DNA from: an uncultured Lachnospiraceae bacterium
GTDB taxonomy: Bacteria > Bacillota > Clostridia > Lachnospirales > Lachnospiraceae
Length of the DNA: 15,153 nucleotides
NCBI GenBank assembly: GCA_910580015.1
Contig: CAJTVT010000055.1
Location: 1-15,153 of the forward strand
Direction: 5' to 3'
In this document: positions 1 through 8,568 of the stretch, piece after piece
How positions within the stretch are numbered: position 1 is the first letter of the stretch
Layout of the letters: every line of letters begins with the position of its first letter
Made by a program: the position numbers and the translations under genes
The notes under the pieces: model-generated
What the model was told of the DNA's origin: nothing
Seen by the model: only the letters and a program-made list of their open reading frames with translations
Database searches by the model: none

Positions 1-5
1 TTTTT

Positions 6-112
6 ACTTGTCTAAATTTCCATCTGCCATGTTGTCATCCATCGTTGTAACCCTCGTTACAACTCATTCTTCCGCCTTGCAGATGAAAATTTATCCTGCG
101 TAAAATTCTGCG
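6..112 (-). repeat. structured intergenic element, left copy (nested inverted repeats)
   Basis: Noncoding DNA just downstream of the alpha-galactosidase gene. An outer 14-bp inverted repeat pairs 14-27 with 79-92 with a single difference, which would be a G-U pair in minus-strand RNA. Inside it is a perfect 8-bp hairpin, GTTGTAAC (44-51) and GTTACAAC (56-63), with a 4-base loop. Read on the minus strand the element contains CGCAGAATTTT (102-112), CTGCAAGGCGG (73-83) and GCAGATGGA, and close versions of these blocks recur in the right-end element in opposite orientation. It may end or stabilise the operon transcript, or be a small dispersed repeat. No run of T follows the stem on the minus strand, so it is not a standard intrinsic terminator. 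The structure is seen directly; the function is unknown. Confidence 0.6.
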
Positions 113-171
113 ATATTTAACCGCCGGAGCAATAAAACAAACGTCCCGTTAGCATTGCAGGTCATGAAATT

Positions 172-2373
172 TTATTCTTTTTGGCGAATATAAATCTGAC
201 AGGAATCATAATTCTCCGTGGGCACAGGCAGCAAAACACCGCCATTCATCAATGCAGCTCCTGTAAATTCTCCTGCTTCTTCTTTATCCTTCCACATACA
301 ATAAACTTTTTCTGCACAAAGTCCCCGAAATTTCACCGTATGAGCCGCTGGATTTCCATGAAGATCTGTGTAGACGACACCCATGTAAGCTTCTTTTCCC
401 TCTTTATCTGCATATTCCCAAGCGGTAAAATCACGATTCTCCAGCGGAGAAGAGATCCGATAATAGTCCCCAAACTGGAACAGCCGATAAAGCTTTTTAA
501 AAGTTCGGATCTGTTCCTTTGCCTCAAGTTTCTCCTCCTCGGTCAGTTTGCTTAAATCTAGTTCATAGCCAAAGGTCCCCTGCATAGCGCAGATTCCTCT
601 CGTTTTAAAGGGCGTCACCCTTCCATTCTGATGATTCGGGCAGACAGACACATGGGCAGATACGGAGGACATTGGATAGCCAAAAGACGTGCCATACTGA
701 ATACTCAGCCGCTCCACTGCATCTGTATTGTCACTGCACCAAATCTGTGGTGCGTAGTAGAGCATTCCGGCATCAAATCTTCCTCCCCCTCCGCTGCAAC
801 CTTCCAGCAGCAAATCAGGGTAACGCTCCAACAATGCTTCCATAATGTGATACAATCCCAACACATATCTATGACGCAGCTCTCCCTGACGTTCCCGCGG
901 CAGCAAGACACTGTAAGCCGCTGCTACAGAACGATTCATATCCCATTTGATATATTGGATATTGGCCGAATCCATAATCGCAAAAAGCCGTTCCTTGATG
1001 TAAGAGAGTACATCTTCACGAGTCATATCCAGTACAAGCTGAGACCTTGACCGGATGGCATTTCTCCCTGGGACAGCCATTGCCCAATCTGGATGACTTC
1101 TGTACAAATCACTGTCCTCAGAAATCATCTCTGGTTCAAACCAAAGTCCGAACATTAACCCCATCTCATTGACCTGATCTGCAAGTTCCTTTAAAGTACA
1201 CCCTAACTTTTTCTCATTTACATACCAATCTCCAAGTCCAGAATCATCATTATCCCGCTTTCCAAACCATCCGTCGTCCAACACCATCATATCAAGTTCA
1301 AGCTCAGCCGCTTCCTTTGCGATTTTCAATAGCTTGTCTGCATTAAAATCAAAATAGGTGGCCTCCCAGTTATTTACAAGAATCGGACGTCTCTTATTTT
1401 TCCAGGAACTGCGAATCAAATGATTGTGAAAACTATTGTGATAGCAGTGGGACAGTTTCGCCAGTCCTTCCTTGCTATAACCCATGGCAAGCTCCGGTGT
1501 GACAAATTTTTCTCCTGGAGGAAGACTCCATGTAAAATCAGAATCGTCAATTCCCATCACCAGTCTAGTCTGATGGAACTGGTCCACCTCCGCCTGCATA
1601 TGAAATCCACCACTGTACAGCAAGGAAAATCCATAACATTCTCCCATATCTTCTCTGGCATTCTGATCTGCAAGAATCACAAACGGATTATGCTGATGGC
1701 TAGAAGTTCCCCTTGTACTTCTCAGCTCCGTAATGCCATGAAACAGAGAGATCCGTTCCAACTCTCGTTCCCCTGCATGCCTTCCATAAAAGTGTATCAG
1801 ATCCATTCCAGCATGATCCATATCCAGACAGGCAGACAACGCTTTGTGAAGCCGAACTTCTCGTTTACTCTTATTTTCAATCACTGCCGCCCTGGTGATG
1901 ATATCATACTCTTCAAACACACCATACAATAAATGCAGATACAATTCTTCCTGACAGTCTTTCAACACAATTTCTAAGGTATCCACCGGATCCTCTTCGG
2001 AGGCAAACATGGCTGGAAGCCCGTCTAAGGAATATTTTCCATGATACGTGTGATAACTGTCAAAAAACATCAGACAATCACTGACCCCTTCTCCCAAATC
2101 CACGTGGAGGCAATCTACCCGGTAATCTCCACTCCCGCAGGCCGGAAATTCCTGTGGAAGGAAATCCAATGAATACGTTCTATCTTCCCTTGCCTCATAG
2201 ATATTTCCTGAAAATCCACGATCCGCCATGGACACCAGATACGAATAATCTGTGGCATCTGTCCGTTTGCCATAATAAGTGTGTAAGAGAATGCCCTTAT
2301 CGTCTGCTTTCATCTGGTATGTGCTATTTTTTGTCTGAAGCGTAAATACGCTGTCCTCAATTATTATTGCCAT
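172..2373 (-). CDS. aga: alpha-galactosidase, GH36 family
   Basis: Intracellular enzyme expected to release terminal alpha-1,6-galactose from raffinose, stachyose or melibiose. At 733 residues it has the usual length of the bacterial tetrameric GH36 enzymes. An N-terminal beta-sandwich region (about 1-325) precedes the barrel, which holds VLDDGWF (near 364-370), WFEPEMI (near 411-417), the nucleophile motif IKWDMN with Asp478, and CSGGGGRFD (526-534) followed by CSDNTD with the acid/base Asp548. These residue numbers agree with those I recall for Geobacillus AgaA. A C-terminal beta domain follows. There is no signal peptide, so the substrate must be imported, which fits the ABC genes upstream. 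It is the last gene of the operon, 22 bases after the GH13 gene, with a modest ribosome site (AAAGG about nine bases before ATG). Family is certain; the natural substrate is inferred from context. Confidence 0.96.
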   Translation of the reverse strand: MAIIIEDSVFTLQTKNSTYQMKADDKGILLHTYYGKRTDATDYSYLVSMADRGFSGNIYEAREDRTYSLDFLPQEFPACGSGDYRVDCLHVDLGEGVSDCLMFFDSYHTYHGKYSLDGLPAMFASEEDPVDTLEIVLKDCQEELYLHLLYGVFEEYDIITRAAVIENKSKREVRLHKALSACLDMDHAGMDLIHFYGRHAGERELERISLFHGITELRSTRGTSSHQHNPFVILADQNAREDMGECYGFSLLYSGGFHMQAEVDQFHQTRLVMGIDDSDFTWSLPPGEKFVTPELAMGYSKEGLAKLSHCYHNSFHNHLIRSSWKNKRRPILVNNWEATYFDFNADKLLKIAKEAAELELDMMVLDDGWFGKRDNDDSGLGDWYVNEKKLGCTLKELADQVNEMGLMFGLWFEPEMISEDSDLYRSHPDWAMAVPGRNAIRSRSQLVLDMTREDVLSYIKERLFAIMDSANIQYIKWDMNRSVAAAYSVLLPRERQGELRHRYVLGLYHIMEALLERYPDLLLEGCSGGGGRFDAGMLYYAPQIWCSDNTDAVERLSIQYGTSFGYPMSSVSAHVSVCPNHQNGRVTPFKTRGICAMQGTFGYELDLSKLTEEEKLEAKEQIRTFKKLYRLFQFGDYYRISSPLENRDFTAWEYADKEGKEAYMGVVYTDLHGNPAAHTVKFRGLCAEKVYCMWKDKEEAGEFTGAALMNGGVLLPVPTENYDSCQIYIRQKE

Positions 2374-2395
2374 ACAAATATTTACCTTTCTAAAC

Positions 2396-4195
2396 TTATA
2401 CTAACCAGAGATATTCATAAGGTCCCAGTAAAATATGGTTGTGATATGACCTTATAAGTCTTCCAGTAATTAAATCCTGCATCTCCCCAGGCAACCCAAA
2501 CCAGTCAAATGTCCCAGAATCCACCCACTGTTCCTGCTCGGAAAAATTAGCAAGAACCAGCATCTTATTCTCTTTGTGAAAACAAAATACTGCATTGTTG
2601 CCCGTATCCACCGGAACTGCCTGGTATTGGGAACTAAAATAACCGCTTGATTTACGGATTTGAATCATGGTCTGAATCTTTGTAAAAATTTGTCCCTGAA
2701 TGGTATTTAGATTATTTCGTTTTTCCGCCAGCTCCCAATCCATGCTGGCTCTGTGAAGCCAACGAGAATCTGCGGCATATTCCTGGACATTTTTATAATT
2801 CCAGTCATTTGTCTGCCCAATCTCATCTCCACTGTATAGCAATGGGATTCCCGTATATGCAATGACCATTGCATGAAGCAACGAGATCCGCTTTACGGCC
2901 AACTCCATTTTATACGTATGCTTCTCGTTCAACGCCTGTTCCAGCCCACACAGGGAAGCAAGTGTTCCACTGTTTCTGGCGTCCTTTGTGACAGGATTGT
3001 ACTCATACAGCTCTCCCATCGCAAAGCTTCCTGGATATCTTCCCTCCATAAACTGAATCATATACTGCTTGTGCAGTTCTGGGTCAAGTCCAAGTTCTTT
3101 CAAAATTCCATTCTCAAATCCCCATCCGATATCATCATGGCACCTTACATAATTGATCCATGTGCCGCCCTGTGGGATCCCATAGTCGATTGACAAAGAA
3201 CGCTCCATCAATCTTACATCTCTCGTTGCCAGAGAATTCCACAAAAGAACCATAAATGAAGCATTATACATAACATTGCATTCTTTCGCTTCCTGATTTC
3301 CAAAATATTTCACAATCTCAAAAGGTTCCACAATCGCTTCCCCTAGAAAAATTACACTTGGACATACCTGCTGGATAATGTGGTACATCATGCTGATAAT
3401 TTTATGCACATTGGGAAGATTCATGCAAGAAGTTCCTATTTCTTTCCAAATATATGGTATCGCATCCAAACGGAAAATGTCAACGCCTTTATTCGCAAGG
3501 GTAAGCATTACTTCCACAATCTTATTAAAGACTTGCGGATTGCGATAATTCAAATCCCACTGAAACTCATAAAATCGGGTCATCACATACTTTCCAATAT
3601 CCTCATAATAAGTAAAATTCCCAGGTGCTACCTCCGGGAAAATTTCAGTTAGATGCTTCTCATATTCTCTGGGAATCGAATCATCGTCAAACATAAAATA
3701 CATATCATCGTAATCATGATCCCCTTCTTTATATTTCTGAACCCAGACATGCTCTTTTGCCGTATGATTCAGCACAAAGTCAATACAAGTGCGTATTCCC
3801 TTCTTTTTAAGCAGCTTCATGACCCGTTCCAACTGCTCCATTGTGCCAAATTTATCATCCACCATCAAGTAATCTGACACAGCATATCCACCGTCATTAT
3901 TTCCCTCCCTGGACTTTAACAGTGGCATAAAATGCACATAAGTAATCCCAAGCTCTGCAAGATAATCTATCCGCTGTTCAAACTCTACAAGATTATTGCT
4001 GAACTTATCCACATACAGCATCATGCCCACCATATGTTCTGACTGATACCAGTGATTCCCGTCCTGGTCTGCCTTTTTCAAGGCAGACGGACGAGTCTTT
4101 TTGGCATGTTCCATAATGGACAAGAGCTGTTCCCATCTGTACTTTGTAATATCATTTGTTCCATATAGTTCATAATATCTGCTCTCTAAATCCAT
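2396..4195 (-). CDS. amylosucrase-like glycoside hydrolase, GH13 (subfamily 4 type)
   Basis: A 599-residue GH13 protein expected to act on sucrose, either transferring glucose to an alpha-glucan (amylosucrase) or hydrolysing it. Barrel motifs are in order: DFVLNH (139-144), FRLDA with nucleophile Asp244, FLGEAIV with acid/base Glu286, and RCHDDIGW with His353 and Asp354 as the transition-state pair. QWDLNYRNP (212-220), YIWKEIGTSCMNLP (248-261) and LLWNSLATR (317-325) strongly resemble amylosucrases such as that of Neisseria polysaccharea (from memory) rather than sucrose phosphorylase or oligo-1,6-glucosidase. An all-alpha N-terminal region (about 1-90) is present, as in amylosucrases. No signal peptide, so cytoplasmic. 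It lies between the permeases and the GH36 enzyme, fitting use of the sucrose half of raffinose. Polymerase versus hydrolase activity cannot be decided from sequence. Confidence 0.88.
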   Translation of the reverse strand: MDLESRYYELYGTNDITKYRWEQLLSIMEHAKKTRPSALKKADQDGNHWYQSEHMVGMMLYVDKFSNNLVEFEQRIDYLAELGITYVHFMPLLKSREGNNDGGYAVSDYLMVDDKFGTMEQLERVMKLLKKKGIRTCIDFVLNHTAKEHVWVQKYKEGDHDYDDMYFMFDDDSIPREYEKHLTEIFPEVAPGNFTYYEDIGKYVMTRFYEFQWDLNYRNPQVFNKIVEVMLTLANKGVDIFRLDAIPYIWKEIGTSCMNLPNVHKIISMMYHIIQQVCPSVIFLGEAIVEPFEIVKYFGNQEAKECNVMYNASFMVLLWNSLATRDVRLMERSLSIDYGIPQGGTWINYVRCHDDIGWGFENGILKELGLDPELHKQYMIQFMEGRYPGSFAMGELYEYNPVTKDARNSGTLASLCGLEQALNEKHTYKMELAVKRISLLHAMVIAYTGIPLLYSGDEIGQTNDWNYKNVQEYAADSRWLHRASMDWELAEKRNNLNTIQGQIFTKIQTMIQIRKSSGYFSSQYQAVPVDTGNNAVFCFHKENKMLVLANFSEQEQWVDSGTFDWFGLPGEMQDLITGRLIRSYHNHILLGPYEYLWLV

Positions 4196-4220
4196 ACCAT
4201 ATCTTTCCTTATTGTCAATT

Positions 4221-5081
4221 CTATTTTACTGCTCCATTTACAACACCGTTGATAATCTGTCTCTGACAGATCAGATAGAAAATCATGATTGGCAAAAGCG
4301 CCAGTAAATAGGAAGCAAACGCAAGATTATAGTTCGTTCCAAACTGTGACTGGAAATTCAACTGTGCCAAAGGAAGAGTATTTACATCACTTCCAGACAT
4401 AATTACCAGTGGCGTCATAACGTCATTCCATGTGCTCATTGCTGTCAAAACTGCAACGGTTGCATGCATCGGCTTCATATTTGGAAAGATGATTTTCCAA
4501 TAAGTCTGCCAAACATTTGCCCCATCCACGCAAGCCGCTTCCTCCAAAGCAATTGGAATATTCTTTAAATATCCAGCATACAGCAGAATATTCATGGGCA
4601 TAAAGAACACTACATACAGGACGATAACTCCAGCGCGGTTTGCAAGCCCAATCTGTGAAGTCTGCTTTACCAGAGGCATCATCAACACTGCAAATGGCAC
4701 AAACATACCTGTTACAATATAGAAATAAGATGCCTTAAAGATTTTATGTCTGGCCATCTTTCTTCCGATTACATACCCAGCAAGCGAGTGAAGCAGAATA
4801 CAGATAATCACAGTTACGCCAGTCAACAACAAACTGTTCCCCAGAGAGCGCCAAAAATCGGTAACTCTCATTGCCTCGATAAAATTGTCAAAACTCCAGC
4901 TTGAGGGGAATCCCAATGCGCCTGCCACATCATTCGTCATTTCTGATGGCTTTTTAAACGCAATCATCACTGTCATATAGAGCGGAAACAAGATGGTAAG
5001 GCACCCAAGCGCCAGCAAAATATTTATGATATTGTTGACAGCCTTTCCGCCGACTGCCCCTTCACGATTCTTTTTTCCCAT
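4221..5081 (-). CDS. carbohydrate ABC transporter permease (MalG/MsmG-type)
   Basis: Inner-membrane subunit of a sugar importer, 286 residues with about six hydrophobic segments, the first at roughly residues 16-38. The cytoplasmic EAA loop that contacts the ATPase is clear: EEAACVDGANVWQTYWKIIF, near 181-200, followed by PNMKP. The end (QRQIINGVVNGAVK) is typical of CUT1-family second permeases. Its ATG overlaps the TAA of the preceding permease gene by one base (TAATG), and AGGAGG lies just upstream, so the two are probably translationally coupled and form a heterodimer. Substrate is inferred as raffinose-type oligosaccharide from the neighbouring GH36 and GH13 genes. Corresponds in position to rafG/msmG, but orthology was not tested. 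Confidence 0.93.
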   Translation of the reverse strand: MGKKNREGAVGGKAVNNIINILLALGCLTILFPLYMTVMIAFKKPSEMTNDVAGALGFPSSWSFDNFIEAMRVTDFWRSLGNSLLLTGVTVIICILLHSLAGYVIGRKMARHKIFKASYFYIVTGMFVPFAVLMMPLVKQTSQIGLANRAGVIVLYVVFFMPMNILLYAGYLKNIPIALEEAACVDGANVWQTYWKIIFPNMKPMHATVAVLTAMSTWNDVMTPLVIMSGSDVNTLPLAQLNFQSQFGTNYNLAFASYLLALLPIMIFYLICQRQIINGVVNGAVK

Positions 5082-5974
5082 TATAACTGCTCCTCCTTTC
5101 CACCTAAGAATTTCATCTGTAAGAATGAAATAATTACAATTACCAGAAAGAATACAAACGCATTTGCACTCTGGAAACCGAACTGTCCACCACTCATACC
5201 ATTATTATAAATCAGGTAGGAAATGGACTCTGTACTCTGAGAAGGTCCACCTTTGGTCAAGGACATAATCTGATCAAAGACCATCAGCGCATTCTTCATA
5301 CACAGTACCAGATTGATAGAAAAGAACGGAAGGATCAGTGGGAAGGTAAGGGTCCGGAATTTCTTCCAACCACTGACACCGTCAATCATACCTGCCTCAT
5401 ATACTTCCTCTGGAACCGTCTGAAGACCAGATATATAAATGATGGTATTCATAGCAATTCCTTGCCAAGCCCCCACAATCACAATCGCAATCCATGCGGT
5501 CTTGCTGCTTGCCAACATACTATTTTGAAGAAATCCAATTCCGGTTACCTGGCCGACTGCTGGAAGGATATATGTAAAGATAAAGCTGAAAATATATCCT
5601 ACAACCAATCCGCCCAGAATATTTGGTACGAAATAAATGCCGCGCAGTGCACTTTTTGCTCTGATTTCACGGTTTAACCCAAGTGCCAGAATCAAACTTA
5701 TCACATTGACCGCTATGGTCATCACCACTGCATATTTAAAGGTAAACAAATACGATTTCCCTACACGCAGGTCCGTAAACAAATCTGCAAAATTCCGAAG
5801 TCCTACAAAATCATAATCACCATATCCTCTGTAATTTGTAAGGCCATAATAAAAACCTTTCAGCAAAGGAAGCGTATTAAAACAGAAGAACAGGATCAAC
5901 ACCGGAATTAACATCCCAAGAAAAATTTTATCATTTTTTGTCCATGCTTTATCTCTTTTTCCACCATTTTCCAC
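5081..5974 (-). CDS. carbohydrate ABC transporter permease (MalF/MsmF-type)
   Basis: First permease of the sugar importer, 297 residues with about six membrane segments; the first, ILFFCFNTLPLLKGFYYGL, is near residues 27-45. The EAA loop is VPEEVYEAGMIDGVSGWKKF, followed by RTLTFPLILP. The C-terminal half carries KGGPSQSTESISYLIY, typical of CUT1 permeases. The start chosen is GTG at 5972-5974, because it sits eight bases after a GGGGG ribosome site that lies inside the end of the binding-protein gene, only three bases away. Works with the next permease and with the upstream lipoprotein. No ATPase gene follows, so a shared MsmX/MsmK-type ATPase from elsewhere in the genome is expected. Confidence 0.93.
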   Translation of the reverse strand: MENGGKRDKAWTKNDKIFLGMLIPVLILFFCFNTLPLLKGFYYGLTNYRGYGDYDFVGLRNFADLFTDLRVGKSYLFTFKYAVVMTIAVNVISLILALGLNREIRAKSALRGIYFVPNILGGLVVGYIFSFIFTYILPAVGQVTGIGFLQNSMLASSKTAWIAIVIVGAWQGIAMNTIIYISGLQTVPEEVYEAGMIDGVSGWKKFRTLTFPLILPFFSINLVLCMKNALMVFDQIMSLTKGGPSQSTESISYLIYNNGMSGGQFGFQSANAFVFFLVIVIISFLQMKFLGGKEEQL

Positions 5975-5977
5975 GAT

Positions 5978-7270
5978 CTATTCCCCCTTTTCCTGATATT
6001 CTTTCACTTTTCGGATGATATCTTTGTTATATCTAACCCATTCCTTATCAAACCTTGTGAGGAACGTATTCAGCGCATCACTTCCCTCATCAAACAGATA
6101 AGTCTGAACCATGGCGTCTACTGCCATTTCATTTGGATAATGGTGATCCTGGTAATCTGCAACAATTCCATTATCAATGTAACTCTTCATTCCCTCAAGT
6201 TCTGAAGCAATGGTAAAGTCACCTTTTTTACAAGGTACTGCACTCTGGTCGTTCAGGTAATCCTGCACATTTTCATCTTCCAGAAGGAAACGCAATACCT
6301 CATAGGCCTCCTCTTTATGTTCGCAGTCCTCCATCACACTAAACATCAAGTCATTGCCAGAATTTAAAATATTTTCCTCGGCGTTGCTGCTTGCTGGAAA
6401 TACGAATGAGTCGATATTCATATCAGGATTTACAGATTTAATTTGAGGAATCGCATAATTTCCAATCACATACATGGCCGATTGACCTCTGGCAAAAGCC
6501 GTGCAGGCATCATTATAGCTGTAGGCAACAGGATTCTTCTGTCCATACTTTAACAGTTCCTTATCCTTCTTAGCCACTTCCTCATATGCCTCTGAAAATG
6601 TTGCCGTTCCACTGTTTACCTGATAGGCAATATCCGTATCACAGAGATTTACTGCAATCGCATTCCAGGGTGCAAGGCAGGTCCAGGTATCTTTATAACC
6701 AAAATACAACGGCTGTATGCCCTCCCCCTGTATTGTATCGCAAAGACTTAAAAATTCTTCCCAAGTGGTGGGAATGCTCCAATTATGCTCTGCAAACATA
6801 TCTTTATTGTAGAGCACGCCTGCTGCATTTGCCATGTAAGGGACCGCGTATACCCCATCCTTTGGCACATACTCCAACTCCTTATTGGTGGCAAGATAAT
6901 TTTCCTTGATATCAGAAAGTCCGTCAAAATCAGAAATATCCATCAGCATATTGGCGTCCAGGAAATTCGAATAATTGATGTCACCACCAATTCCGATAAT
7001 GTCAGGGTTGTTTTCCCGGATAAATCTGGTTTTTAAAATAACCATGGCGTCATTGGGAGAGTCGATCACCAACTCAATATCGTCATGTGTAGCATTAAAT
7101 TTCTCCTCCAATGCCTCAAACACGTCCACTGCCTCCGGCTTGTAATGCACCAGCTCAATCACGACTTTTCCATCCGTTCCTTCCTTGCTGCCGCAGCCGC
7201 CAAGCAAGAACCCTGAGACAGTTGTCATAGCAAGGAATAATGCCATAATTTTCTTCTTTCTCTTTGTCAT
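5978..7270 (-). CDS. extracellular sugar-binding lipoprotein of ABC importer (SBP family 1)
   Basis: Solute receptor of the importer, 430 residues. A basic start (TKRKKK) and hydrophobic stretch lead to the lipobox LGGC, making Cys26 the predicted lipidated first residue, anchoring the protein outside the membrane. The mature part has the SBP_bac_1 plan, with NPDIIGIGG, a TWEEF hinge-region motif and the typical C-terminal 'EEAYEVLRFLLEDENVQDYL' segment. A strong AGGAGGT site sits five bases before ATG. It is the first gene of the five-gene sugar operon, right behind the operator/promoter region. Analogous to RafE or MsmE of streptococci by position; the ligand is inferred from context as alpha-galactosides. 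Confidence 0.93.
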   Translation of the reverse strand: MTKRKKKIMALFLAMTTVSGFLLGGCGSKEGTDGKVVIELVHYKPEAVDVFEALEEKFNATHDDIELVIDSPNDAMVILKTRFIRENNPDIIGIGGDINYSNFLDANMLMDISDFDGLSDIKENYLATNKELEYVPKDGVYAVPYMANAAGVLYNKDMFAEHNWSIPTTWEEFLSLCDTIQGEGIQPLYFGYKDTWTCLAPWNAIAVNLCDTDIAYQVNSGTATFSEAYEEVAKKDKELLKYGQKNPVAYSYNDACTAFARGQSAMYVIGNYAIPQIKSVNPDMNIDSFVFPASSNAEENILNSGNDLMFSVMEDCEHKEEAYEVLRFLLEDENVQDYLNDQSAVPCKKGDFTIASELEGMKSYIDNGIVADYQDHHYPNEMAVDAMVQTYLFDEGSDALNTFLTRFDKEWVRYNKDIIRKVKEYQEKGE

Positions 7271-7330
7271 TTTTTACCTCCTTGTGTTTTTTACCAATTT
7301 TTTGTTAAAACCTTGCCTTTCATGTGTCTC

Positions 7331-7359
7331 ATATTATTTGGTTATGTTTTGTTTTGCAA
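7331..7359 (-). promoter_or_regulatory. promoter of the alpha-galactoside operon
   Basis: On the minus strand a -35 hexamer TTGCAA (7354-7359) and a -10 hexamer TAATAT (7331-7336) are separated by exactly 17 bases, a good sigma-A arrangement. Transcription would start near 7324, about 55 bases before the binding-protein ATG. It lies between the lacI terminator and the first transporter gene, where the operon promoter is expected, and it overlaps the inverted repeat listed separately. Confidence 0.7.
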
Positions 7360-7379
7360 TATATTATGTACATAACCAA
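7338..7379. promoter_or_regulatory. probable LacI-family operator (perfect 10-bp inverted repeat)
   Basis: TTGGTTATGT (7338-7347) and ACATAACCAA (7370-7379) form a perfect 10-bp inverted repeat whose centres are 32 bases (about three DNA turns) apart. The second arm also sits within a 12-bp perfect palindrome TTATGTACATAA (7364-7375). One arm falls within the spacer next to the -10 box and the other upstream of the -35, so a bound repressor would block RNA polymerase. The LacI-type gene lies immediately upstream, so it is the natural candidate regulator. Symmetry is seen directly; binding is inferred. Confidence 0.6.
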
Positions 7380-7421
7380 CTTTATATACAAATCACACTA
7401 ACATTTTATGTGCATTTCCGC

Positions 7422-7454
7422 CAAAAAAGACCGTATCACACCCCCGTGATACGG
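7422..7454 (-). terminator. intrinsic terminator after the lacI-type gene
   Basis: On the minus strand a perfect 9-bp stem CCGTATCAC (7446-7454) and GTGATACGG (7431-7439), with a 6-base loop, is followed by TCTTTTTT (7423-7430). It lies about 43 bases after the regulator stop codon. It separates the regulator transcript from the sugar operon, so the operon depends on its own promoter. Confidence 0.9.
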
Positions 7455-7496
7455 CCTTCTTTCAAAATAAATACAAATTATATGCACTTTTCAATC

Positions 7497-8507
7497 TCAA
7501 TGGTTGATATTTCGCACACTTCCCCGCACAATCAACTCCACTGGCAGCTTAAATGATTTCGCAATCACTTCTTCTCCTCTTATTCTTTGATACAGGAGCT
7601 TCACCGCTTCCTCCCCCTTCTCGACTACAGACTGACGTATCGTTGTGAGCATGGGCCGGCAAAGTCTGGCATAGATATTATCATCAAACCCCGTGACGGA
7701 AATATCATCTGGCACCTTTAGACCTTCCTCAAAGAAAATGCTGACCACCTCATTGGCCAAAAGATCTGATACCACAAACACTGCCGTATAACCTTCGTTC
7801 TTTGCCTTTAGAGCAAAGCTGCGGATCGCCTCCCGCCTTAAATTCCTCTCATCTGGCAAATAATAGTAATCTTCATTACTATACACAATACCATAGCTTT
7901 CCAGCGCATCACAATATCCCCGAAACCGCTCAAAGGTGCTGGACACAGGACTTTTTCGATCACAAAAAAATGCAATCTTTCGATGCCCCTGTTTTAAGAG
8001 AAATTCAGCCATTTCCTTGCCTCCCTCATAGTCGGCAATCCCGATATTATCATAATCCCCTTCCCCGCAGTCAATAAATACCACAGGCTTTCCCACTTTT
8101 GCTGCAAAATTCTTGCACTCCCAGGGCTCCACCCCTACAACAATCCCACCTCGGACATTGCGGGCCTGAAGCTTATGAAAGATATCCTTCTGTTCCTGGG
8201 GAATCCCACAGACCGGATATGCCCCATACTCCTTAAGTTTCAAGCAGATTGCATTTAAAAGTTCCGAACAAAAGGGATCCATAAAAATATTTTCTTTGGA
8301 TCTGAGATAGAAATCCACAGAAACCAATTTCAGCGCTTTACTGTGGTCTTCCTGCCGGACTGTCCGGCGAAACTCATACTGAATCAACGCATCCTCCACT
8401 CGTTGTCTGGTAGAGGGGGACATTTTATCGGTATGGCCATTTAACACATTAGATACCGTTGTGGGGCTTGTTCCCAAGATTGATGCAAGCTCTTTAATTG
8501 TTATCAT
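7497..8507 (-). CDS. LacI-family transcriptional regulator
   Basis: DNA-binding repressor expected to control the adjacent alpha-galactoside operon, 336 residues, the usual LacI/GalR length. The N-terminal helix-turn-helix is ITIKELASILGTSPTTVSNV followed by LNGHTDKMSPSTRQRV (residues 2-37). The rest (about 60-336) is a periplasmic-binding-protein-like sensor domain, with GVEPWECKNFAAKVGKPVVF and VTGFDDNIYARLCRPMLTTI as familiar landmarks of the family. Start is ATG with a GGAGAG site five bases upstream. No convincing promoter or terminator was seen in the 61 bases between it and yraN, so it could be partly read from the housekeeping string. The effector sugar is not deducible. Confidence 0.94.
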   Translation of the reverse strand: MITIKELASILGTSPTTVSNVLNGHTDKMSPSTRQRVEDALIQYEFRRTVRQEDHSKALKLVSVDFYLRSKENIFMDPFCSELLNAICLKLKEYGAYPVCGIPQEQKDIFHKLQARNVRGGIVVGVEPWECKNFAAKVGKPVVFIDCGEGDYDNIGIADYEGGKEMAEFLLKQGHRKIAFFCDRKSPVSSTFERFRGYCDALESYGIVYSNEDYYYLPDERNLRREAIRSFALKAKNEGYTAVFVVSDLLANEVVSIFFEEGLKVPDDISVTGFDDNIYARLCRPMLTTIRQSVVEKGEEAVKLLYQRIRGEEVIAKSFKLPVELIVRGSVRNINH

Positions 8508-8568
8508 ATTTACTCTCCGATTCCTTTATTTTTATTCTCATATCTATACAGGGATGAACGGCGATACT

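Noticed and set aside
121..171. Terminator directly after the alpha-galactosidase stop (AACG/CGTT with following T-rich run)
   Set aside because: The stem is only four base pairs and the T-run is interrupted; too weak to call.
181..2345. Plus-strand open frames opposite the alpha-galactosidase gene
   Set aside because: Shadows of a strongly supported GH36 gene, with no motifs or ribosome sites.
7344..7359. Possible CcpA cre site, minus-strand TTGCAAAACAAAACAT
   Set aside because: Matches the outer positions of the cre consensus but lacks the central CG, which is the most important part. It overlaps the promoter by composition.
8508..8568. Promoter for the lacI-type gene
   Set aside because: Weak candidates only (TTCATC with an AT-rich -10 at 18 bases). 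Spacing and hexamers are not convincing.
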